DNA from: CBDDBU01 sp965226045
GTDB lineage: Bacteria > Pseudomonadota > Alphaproteobacteria > VGEJ01
Direction: 5' to 3'
Assembly (NCBI GenBank): GCA_965226045.1
Contig: CBDDBU010000014.1
Span: 1 to 64,000 of the forward strand
Length of the DNA stretch: 64,000 nt
A program made the translations under genes and the position numbers. A model generated the notes under the pieces. It did not search any database. It had not been told where the DNA came from and saw only the letters and a list, made by a program, of their open reading frames with translations. Position 1 is the stretch's first letter. Every line of letters begins with the position of its first letter. Below are positions 58,408-64,000 of the stretch, piece by piece.

Positions 58408-59727
58408 ATGTCCGACCGACCGTCCCGTATAGGCGGCCCCCCCAAGACCCCGGGTTTCGATACCCTTAGTTTGCATGCCGGGCAGCAGCCCGACCCGACC
58501 ACCGGCGCGCGGGCGGTGCCGATCTACCAAACGACGTCATATGTCTTCCCCGATACCGAGCATGCCGCTTCTCTGTTCAACCTGGAGAGGGTGGGGCACA
58601 TCTACTCGCGTATCTCCAACCCCACCACCGCCGTTCTCGAGGAGCGACTGGCGGCGCTGGAAGGCGGCGTTGGCGCCATCTGCACCGCGAGCGGACAGGC
58701 CGCGCTGCACCTCGCCGTCGTGACGCTGATGGGCGCGGGCCACCATATCGTCTCGTCGGCATCGATCTACGGCGGTAGCCACAACTTGTTCACCCATACG
58801 CTGCCGCGCTTCGGCATCGAGACGACGTTCGTCAATCCGCGCGATCCCGACGCCTTCGCCGCGGCGATTCGCGGTAACACTCGTCTCCTGTTTGCCGAGA
58901 CGCTCGGCAATCCCGGGCTCGAGGTCCTTGACATTCCGGCGGTGGCGGTCGTCGCCCACGGCGCCGGCATTCCGCTACTGGTCGATTCGACGTTCGCGAC
59001 GCCGTGGCTGTGCCGGCCCGCCGACCACGGCGCCGACATCATCATGCACTCGGCGACCAAGTTTCTCGGCGGACACGGTATCGCCATCGGTGGTGCACTG
59101 ATCGATGGGGGCCGTTTCGACTGGGAGGCCTCGGGCCTCTTCCCAACGCTGACCGAGCCCTATGAGGGTTACCACGGGATCCGCTTCGCCGAGGCGTTCG
59201 GACCTCAAGCCTTCGTGATGCGCGCCCGCGCCGAGGGTCTACGCGATTTTGGCGCCTGTATGAGCCCGACCACCGCCTTCCATATTCTACAAGGGGTCGA
59301 GACGCTGCCGTTACGGATGGCGCGTCATATCGACAACACCCGTCGCATCGTCGCTTTCCTTGGCGAACACCAGTCGGTCGCCTGGGTCATCTACCCGGAG
59401 CGCGACGATCACCCCGACCACGCGCTCGCCGGACGGCTACTGCCGCGCGGTTGCGGCGCGGTCTTTAGCTTCGGTGTCGTGGGCGGGTACGACGCAGCCG
59501 TGCGCCTGATTGAATCTCTGAAACTGTTCTCCCATCTCGCCAACGTTGGCGATGCCAAGTCGCTGGTCATCCATCCCGCCAGCACCACCCATCAGCAGAT
59601 GGGTCACGCTGCCCTGGCGGCGGTTGGAATTGGCGACGATATGGTCCGCCTGTCGGTCGGCCTCGAGGACAGCGACGACCTGATCGCCGATCTCGATCAA
59701 GCGCTGGCGCGCGCGCGGAAGTCCTAA
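58408..59727 (+). CDS. O-acetylhomoserine sulfhydrylase/aminocarboxypropyltransferase
   Basis: A 439-residue PLP enzyme of the Cys/Met metabolism family (MetY/Met17 type), which makes homocysteine from O-acetylhomoserine and sulfide. GFDTLSLHAGQQPDPTTGARAVPIYQTTSYVF is the start (shown as LHAGQQPDPTTGA and PIYQTTSYVF), ARISNPT-type YSRISNPTT follows, and the PLP Lys is in IMHSATKFLGGHG. The length fits MetY. GGAGG at 58397-58401 is best spaced for the second ATG at 58408; 58405 is an alternative. It follows its own terminator-insulated gap. Confidence 0.93.
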   Translation: MSDRPSRIGGPPKTPGFDTLSLHAGQQPDPTTGARAVPIYQTTSYVFPDTEHAASLFNLERVGHIYSRISNPTTAVLEERLAALEGGVGAICTASGQAALHLAVVTLMGAGHHIVSSASIYGGSHNLFTHTLPRFGIETTFVNPRDPDAFAAAIRGNTRLLFAETLGNPGLEVLDIPAVAVVAHGAGIPLLVDSTFATPWLCRPADHGADIIMHSATKFLGGHGIAIGGALIDGGRFDWEASGLFPTLTEPYEGYHGIRFAEAFGPQAFVMRARAEGLRDFGACMSPTTAFHILQGVETLPLRMARHIDNTRRIVAFLGEHQSVAWVIYPERDDHPDHALAGRLLPRGCGAVFSFGVVGGYDAAVRLIESLKLFSHLANVGDAKSLVIHPASTTHQQMGHAALAAVGIGDDMVRLSVGLEDSDDLIADLDQALARARKS

Positions 59728-59730
59728 ACC

Positions 59731-60531
59731 GTGGACGTCGTGGCCAACGGGCGGCGGCTGTTCGCCGCCAACGGGGGGCACGCCGCGCGGCAGGACGAAC
59801 CGGCGCTCGTCTTCTTGCACGGGGCCGGCGCGGATCACAGCGTGTGGACGCCGCAGGCCCGCTATTTCGCGCACCACGGATTCGCCGTTGTCGCGGTCGA
59901 TCTGCCGGGCCACGGCCGCTCGCCCGGCCCGCCGTGCGCGACTATCGAGGACATGGCCGATACGGTGATTGCCGCCATCGATGCGCTCGACCGTGAGGAG
60001 GTCACGCTGGTCGGCCACAGCATGGGGGCTCTCGTCGCCCTGGAGGCCGCCGCGTGCGCGCCCCATCGAGTGTCGCGATTGGCTCTCCTCGGCGGCGGCG
60101 TGCCGATGCGGGTCAGCCCGGCTCTGCTGGCGGCAGCGGCGCAAGATGTGCGCGCGGCGGCGGCGATGATGGTCGGCTGGGGTTATGGGGCCTCCGCGCG
60201 GATCGGCGGGCATCCGTCCCCGGGCCTGTGGATGACGGGGGGCGGCGCTCGACTTATCGAGCGGGCGCCGGCGGGTACCCTGCAGGCCGATCTGCTCGGC
60301 TGCGATCGATATCAAAGCGGTCCGGCGTCGGCCGCCGGTCTCGACTGCCCTATATTGCTGCTGCGCGGCGCTGAGGACCGTATGATCGACTGCGGCGCGG
60401 CGGCGGCGCTCGCCGAGGCGCTGCCGGGCGCAACGATCATGAGCCTCGATTGCGGCCACTTCATGATGAGTGAGCAGCCAGACGCCGTTTTGGACGCGCT
60501 GCGCGAGTTCCTGATGGCCTACGCCGGCTAG
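59731..60531 (+). CDS. Alpha/beta hydrolase
   Basis: A 266-residue serine hydrolase. FLHGAGADHSVW gives the oxyanion region, LVGHSMGALVAL the nucleophile Ser, LRGAEDRMIDC the Asp and LDCGHFMMSEQP the His. No lid domain marker identifies the substrate; homologues include esterases and cofactor hydrolases. It begins with a GTG 3 nt after the sulfhydrylase, so it is in the same operon, perhaps removing a by-product of that pathway. Confidence 0.9.
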   Translation: MDVVANGRRLFAANGGHAARQDEPALVFLHGAGADHSVWTPQARYFAHHGFAVVAVDLPGHGRSPGPPCATIEDMADTVIAAIDALDREEVTLVGHSMGALVALEAAACAPHRVSRLALLGGGVPMRVSPALLAAAAQDVRAAAAMMVGWGYGASARIGGHPSPGLWMTGGGARLIERAPAGTLQADLLGCDRYQSGPASAAGLDCPILLLRGAEDRMIDCGAAAALAEALPGATIMSLDCGHFMMSEQPDAVLDALREFLMAYAG

Positions 60532-60609
60532 CGTTGGCCGCGCAGTTGGACGATTTGTTAAGGCCCCGTCGCCGACACTAGCGCCGTCGCGCCCAGCGAG
60601 GCTGTAGGT

Positions 60610-61089
60610 ATGGCGGAAATTATCGGGCGCTCAGGTGATGGGTTCTCGGGTACGGCGTTCTTCACCAAAACTTACGACGAGGCCGTGGAGTTGGTCGTCG
60701 AGGCGCGCAACTATTTCGCCACCGCGGCGGCGGAAGCGAGCGGGCTGACGATGGCGCAACAACTGGGCTACTGCCGCGAGTCACTTCGCCTGACAAGCCG
60801 ATTGATGCAGATCATGGGGTGGCTGCTGGTGCAGCGGGCGGTGGAGAACCGGGAACTCACGGCCGAGGACGCGCGCTCCGATGAAATGCGGATGCCCCGC
60901 GCCCGCGTCTATCTCGATGACGAAGTAGTGGCGACTGGCGGTCTGCCGCCGGCCGTCGCCGACCTTACCGCGCGCAGCCGCCGCCTCTTTGTGCGCATTG
61001 TCCGGCTGGACGATATGTTGGTGCGCGAGGCCGTGCGGGAGACGGATTCGCCACCGGCGGCGGCCCCTACTTCAGACCAAATTCCTTGA
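60610..61089 (+). CDS. rcdA: CtrA degradation adaptor RcdA (DUF1465)
   Basis: A 159-residue helical protein; the TKTYDEAVELVVEARNYF and GLTMAQQLGYCRESLRLTSRLMQIM segments (shown shortened as TKTYDEAVELVVEARNY and CRESLRLTSRLMQIM) match RcdA, which in Caulobacter helps ClpXP degrade the cell-cycle regulator CtrA. The C-terminus is Pro/Ala rich and may be disordered, as in the family. The ATG is the family start. Its last 23 nt overlap the convergent rpmE. It marks the genome as alphaproteobacterial. Confidence 0.85.
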   Translation: MAEIIGRSGDGFSGTAFFTKTYDEAVELVVEARNYFATAAAEASGLTMAQQLGYCRESLRLTSRLMQIMGWLLVQRAVENRELTAEDARSDEMRMPRARVYLDDEVVATGGLPPAVADLTARSRRLFVRIVRLDDMLVREAVRETDSPPAAAPTSDQIP

Positions 61090-61291
61090 AGCGCTTGTTG
61101 AACTTGGCCACCTGGCCGCCGGAATCCACGAGTCGGTGCCCGCCGCCGGTCCATGCCGGGTGGGATTTGGGATCGACGTCGAGCGTCAGGGTATCGCCCT
61201 CGCTGCCCCAGGTCGAACGGGTCTTGAAGGGCGTGCCGTCGGTCATGACGACGTTGATCTCGTGGTAGTCGGGGTGGGTCTCTCGTTTCAT
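61067..61291 (-). CDS. rpmE: 50S ribosomal protein L31, zinc-free type
   Basis: A 74-residue protein beginning MKRETHPDYHEINVVMTDG, with TRSTWGSEGD and HPAWTGGGHRLVDSGGQVAKFNKRF; it lacks all the zinc-binding cysteines. This C-minus form is usual in alphaproteobacteria. AGAGG precedes the ATG. It is divergent from the ABC exporter gene, a conserved arrangement in the group. Confidence 0.93.
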   Translation of the reverse strand: MKRETHPDYHEINVVMTDGTPFKTRSTWGSEGDTLTLDVDPKSHPAWTGGGHRLVDSGGQVAKFNKRFKEFGLK

Positions 61292-61435
61292 GGTGCCTCT
61301 CGCGATCGCGAACGCCAGTGCGAAGAGGGGCCTGTATAGAGGAAAGGCGCGGTCGCAATCAAGGACCCCACCGCGGCGGGGTCAAGCGCGGCCGGTTGCG
61401 GCGTTCGAAACCGTCGGGTAACGATAAGCCCCGCG

Positions 61436-63262
61436 ATGCGAAACGATCGCCTCTCCACCGACGAGCGACCGCCGGGCCGCAGGATCTCGTGCCTGCGGCC
61501 GATGCTCGGCTTTGTGAGGCCGTATCATTGGGTCGTCGCCGCTACGTTGGTCGCATTGGTCACTGCCGCCGGCGCCACGCTCGCGATCGGCCAGGCGCTT
61601 CGTCGGGTGGTCGATCTCGGATTCTCGGGCGCCGAGGAGACCTATCTAGATCAATACTTCCTCGCGCTCCTCGGCGTCGTCGCGCTGCTCGCCGCGGCAT
61701 CGTTCGCCCGCTCGTATCTGGTCGCTTGGCTGGGCGAGCGCATCATCGCCGATGTTCGCAAGGCGGTCTACAGTCATATCCTCCGTCTGAGTCCGGCCTT
61801 CTTCGAGTTAACGCGCACCGGGGAGGTGCTGTCGCGGCTGTCCATCGACACCACGCTTATTCAGATGGTGGTCGGCTCGAGCGCTTCGGTCGCCCTGCGC
61901 AACCTCTTGTTGCTCGCCGGCGGCCTCGCCCTTCTGATCATCACCAGCCCCAAGCTCGCTGGCCTGACGCTGGTGATCGTGCCGGTGGTGGTCGTGCCGA
62001 TCGTGCTCTTCGGCCGCCGTGTGCGCCGATTCTCGCGTGCGAGTCAGGACCGTATCGCCGATGTCAGCGCCCACGCCGAGGAGAGCCTCAACGCGATCCG
62101 CACGGTCCAAGCCTTCGTACACGAGGATGCGGACCGGGCCGGATATGGCCAACGGGTCGAGGCGGCGTTCGCGACGGCGGTGCAACGCGCGCGGGCGCGC
62201 GCCTACCTGGTCGGGGTCGTGATCCTGCTCATCTTCGGTGCCGTCGACGGGGTACTGTGGATCGGCGCCAAGGACGTGGTCATCGGGGCGATGAGCGGCG
62301 GCGAGCTAGCGGCCTTTATCTTCTACGCGATTGTCGTCGCGGGATCGATGGGTTCCTTGAGCGAGGTCTATGGCGACGTCCAACGCGCGGCCGGCGGGGC
62401 GGAGCGGCTGTTCGAGCTGCTCGACACGCCACCGGCCATAACCGCGCCGATACAGCCCGCGTCCCTGCCCTCGCCACCGCGCGGTGGGGTTCGGTTCTCG
62501 ACGGTGACGTTCCAATACCCGGCACGCCCCGAGCATTCCGCGCTGTCAGGATTCGATCTCGAAGTGGCGGCGAGCGAGCACGTGGCCCTGGTCGGCCCCT
62601 CGGGGGCCGGCAAGACGACAGTGTTCCAGCTGCTCATGCGTTTCTATGACTGCCAATCGGGCATGGTGTCGTTCGACGGCGTCGATGTCCGCACCGTCGA
62701 TCCCGCCGAGTTGCGCGCACGCATCGCCGTGGTCCCGCAGGAGCCGGTGATCTTCGCTGCCAATGCCATGGAGAACATCCGCTATGGCCGTCCGGCGGCC
62801 AGCGACGCCGAGGTGCGGTCCGCCGCTGCGGCCGCCCAGGCGCTGGAGTTTGTCGAGCGTTTGCCCGAGGGTTTCCGTACCCACCTTGGCGAGCGCGGTC
62901 TGCAGCTCTCGGGCGGCCAGCGCCAGCGCATCGCCATTGCCCGCGCATTGCTACGCGACCCCGTGCTGCTGCTGCTGGACGAGGCGACCAGTGCGCTCGA
63001 CGCCGAAAGCGAGCAACTGGTCCAGGCGGCGCTGGAACCGCTGATGAAGGGCCGCACGACCCTCGTCATCGCGCATCGCTTGGCGACGGTCTTGAACGCC
63101 GACCGCATCGTCGTCATGGAACAGGGCCAAGTGGTGGCGGCCGGGAGCCACGGCGACTTGATGGCCCAGGACGGGCTCTACGCACGTCTCGCGGCGCTGC
63201 AATTCAACGCCGATACCGCAGGCGCCGGGGGGGACTCGCGCCTCAGCGTTCAGTCAGCTTGA
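61436..63262 (+). CDS. ABC transporter, MsbA-related, fused permease and ATPase
   Basis: A 608-residue half-transporter with six membrane spans and an ATPase domain. RPYHWVVAATLVALVTAAG starts the membrane part; Walker A is GPSGAGKTT (about residue 386), the signature LSGGQRQRIAIARALL and Walker B LLLLDEATSALD. The family includes lipid A and peptide exporters; it resembles the MsbA-related group found next to rpmE in alphaproteobacteria. Its last 20 nt overlap the convergent OmpA/MotB-like gene. Confidence 0.93.
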   Translation: MRNDRLSTDERPPGRRISCLRPMLGFVRPYHWVVAATLVALVTAAGATLAIGQALRRVVDLGFSGAEETYLDQYFLALLGVVALLAAASFARSYLVAWLGERIIADVRKAVYSHILRLSPAFFELTRTGEVLSRLSIDTTLIQMVVGSSASVALRNLLLLAGGLALLIITSPKLAGLTLVIVPVVVVPIVLFGRRVRRFSRASQDRIADVSAHAEESLNAIRTVQAFVHEDADRAGYGQRVEAAFATAVQRARARAYLVGVVILLIFGAVDGVLWIGAKDVVIGAMSGGELAAFIFYAIVVAGSMGSLSEVYGDVQRAAGGAERLFELLDTPPAITAPIQPASLPSPPRGGVRFSTVTFQYPARPEHSALSGFDLEVAASEHVALVGPSGAGKTTVFQLLMRFYDCQSGMVSFDGVDVRTVDPAELRARIAVVPQEPVIFAANAMENIRYGRPAASDAEVRSAAAAAQALEFVERLPEGFRTHLGERGLQLSGGQRQRIAIARALLRDPVLLLLDEATSALDAESEQLVQAALEPLMKGRTTLVIAHRLATVLNADRIVVMEQGQVVAAGSHGDLMAQDGLYARLAALQFNADTAGAGGDSRLSVQSA

Positions 63263-64000
63263 TCTCGATCCGTCGATTGCGGCCGTAGGCCGCCTCGTTG
63301 CTGCCGGGATCGATCGGCTGATATTCCGCAAAGGCGGTCGCCGCCAGTCGGCGCGGCGGAATGCCCTCCTCGATCAGGAACTTGACGACTGAGGTCGCGC
63401 GCGCGCTTGCCAGCTCCCAGTTGGACGGAAACGCGCCCGTCGCGATGGGAATGCGATCGGTGTGACCATCGACTCGCAGTATCCATGGTAGGTCCTCTGG
63501 GATTCGAGCGCTGATCTCCAACAGCGTCGCGGCCAGCTGCGCCAGGCTTTGCTGCCCCTCTTCGCCCAAGCCGGCTGAAGCCGACTCAAACAACACCTCG
63601 GATTGGAACACAAACCGATCACCGACAATGCGAATGTCGGGTCGATCGCCGAGCGCCTCGCGCAGACGGCCAAAGAACTCGGAGCGGTAGCGCGACAGCT
63701 CCTCGACCTTCTGGGCCAAGGCCAGGTTGAGCCTGCGTCCGAGGTTGGCGATCACGGTATTCTGCTCGCTGTCTTTGGCTTCGGCGGCGTCCAGCGCCTG
63801 GGATATGCGGGCGAGCTGAGTGCGCAAAGCCTCGATCTGCCGATTGAGGAGCGCCACCTGGGCCTGGGCTGCGGCGGACACCGTTTTCTCGGCATCGAGC
63901 GCCTCGCCGGTTTTGAGATGTAGCGCCTGCAGCTCGGCGAGCCGGATCTCGCGTGTCTCGAGTTCACGTTGCGCGAGCGCGGTCGTCGCTTCGGCCGCCT
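63243..64000 (-). CDS. OmpA/MotB-type peptidoglycan-binding protein, partial at the window end
   Basis: The C-terminal part of a peptidoglycan-associated protein. DIRIVGDRFVFQSEVLFES, WILRVDGHTDRIPIATGAFPSN and LAATAFAEYQPIDPGSN are the OmpA-like domain with the conserved GHTD and the RNRRIEI end. A long helical region (AKDSEQNTVIANLGRRLNL and Leu/Ala/Glu-rich repeats) precedes it, predicted to be coiled coil. The frame has no stop to 64000, so the N-terminus, where a membrane anchor is expected, is outside. Peptidoglycan-binding family of the MotB-like type used as a cell-envelope linker rather than a proven stator. Confidence 0.88.
   Translation of the reverse strand, partial: AAEATTALAQRELETREIRLAELQALHLKTGEALDAEKTVSAAAQAQVALLNRQIEALRTQLARISQALDAAEAKDSEQNTVIANLGRRLNLALAQKVEELSRYRSEFFGRLREALGDRPDIRIVGDRFVFQSEVLFESASAGLGEEGQQSLAQLAATLLEISARIPEDLPWILRVDGHTDRIPIATGAFPSNWELASARATSVVKFLIEEGIPPRRLAATAFAEYQPIDPGSNEAAYGRNRRIEIKLTER

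Overview
The window is GC-rich chromosomal DNA from an alphaproteobacterium, most likely a Rhodospirillales-like lineage. Supporting signs are rcdA (a CtrA-degradation adaptor known from alphaproteobacteria), a DUF1192 gene divergent from a quinone oxidoreductase, an rpmE/MsbA-related exporter pair, the tsaD...YciI-EVE neighbourhood, zinc-free L31 and L36, and dense GTGA/ATGA gene overlaps. There are no rRNA, tRNA or CRISPR signals.

Layout. (1) 1-3913: a probable hemC start (minus), tsaD, a family 2 glycosyltransferase, a 2OG-Fe(II) oxygenase-like protein, YciI, EVE and Rieske proteins. (2) 4013-12091: a nucleoside uptake and salvage operon with a BMP-type binding protein, a double ATPase, two permeases, cytidine deaminase, purine nucleoside phosphorylase and thymidine phosphorylase, ending in a frameshifted TrpF-like gene. 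(3) 12123-14246: a frameshifted soluble PAS chemoreceptor, small unknown proteins and short repeats. (4) 14282-17274: molybdenum genes (ModE-like regulator, mobA and fdhD on minus; moaA on plus) around an AT-rich ModE-like palindrome. (5) 17367-20214: NAD kinase, a deacylase-like metalloenzyme and an AbrB-type membrane protein.

(6) 20226-42601 is the accessory core. A promoter precedes one FAD subunit, one 2Fe-2S subunit, three different molybdopterin catalytic subunits and a MoaD-like sulfur carrier. Downstream are VOC and DOPA-dioxygenase-like proteins, a hydroxyacid dehydrogenase, a GlcG/HbpS-like protein and a cupin. Then come four tandem amidohydrolase paralogues closed by a strong terminator, an SRPBCC protein, two aminotransferases, an SDR, a GNAT and a second hydroxyacid dehydrogenase. 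I read this as a catabolic island in which molybdenum hydroxylation feeds hydrolysis and then transamination or reduction. The substrate cannot be told from sequence. One amidohydrolase has a clearly lower-GC core, and several proteins carry Arg/Lys-rich tails.

(7) 42853-44516: an IS1182-like element with 14-bp inverted repeats, a frameshifted transposase and a triplicated transposase 3' tail. (8) 44616-50826: zinc-free L36, an SCO1 remnant, and a minus-strand set (M81 peptidase, orphan HigA-like antitoxin, FAD/GcvT dehydrogenase, class V aminotransferase). (9) 51054-64000: mostly housekeeping genes (peroxiredoxin, rnhA-ispH, CDGSH protein, lipoprotein, quinone oxidoreductase, FAH hydrolase, aminotransferase, SDR, O-acetylhomoserine sulfhydrylase, hydrolase, rcdA, rpmE, ABC exporter and a partial OmpA/MotB-like protein).

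Four genes or remnants (TrpF-like, the chemoreceptor twice, SCO1) show a clean one-base loss, so indel errors in the assembly must be considered alongside true pseudogenes.
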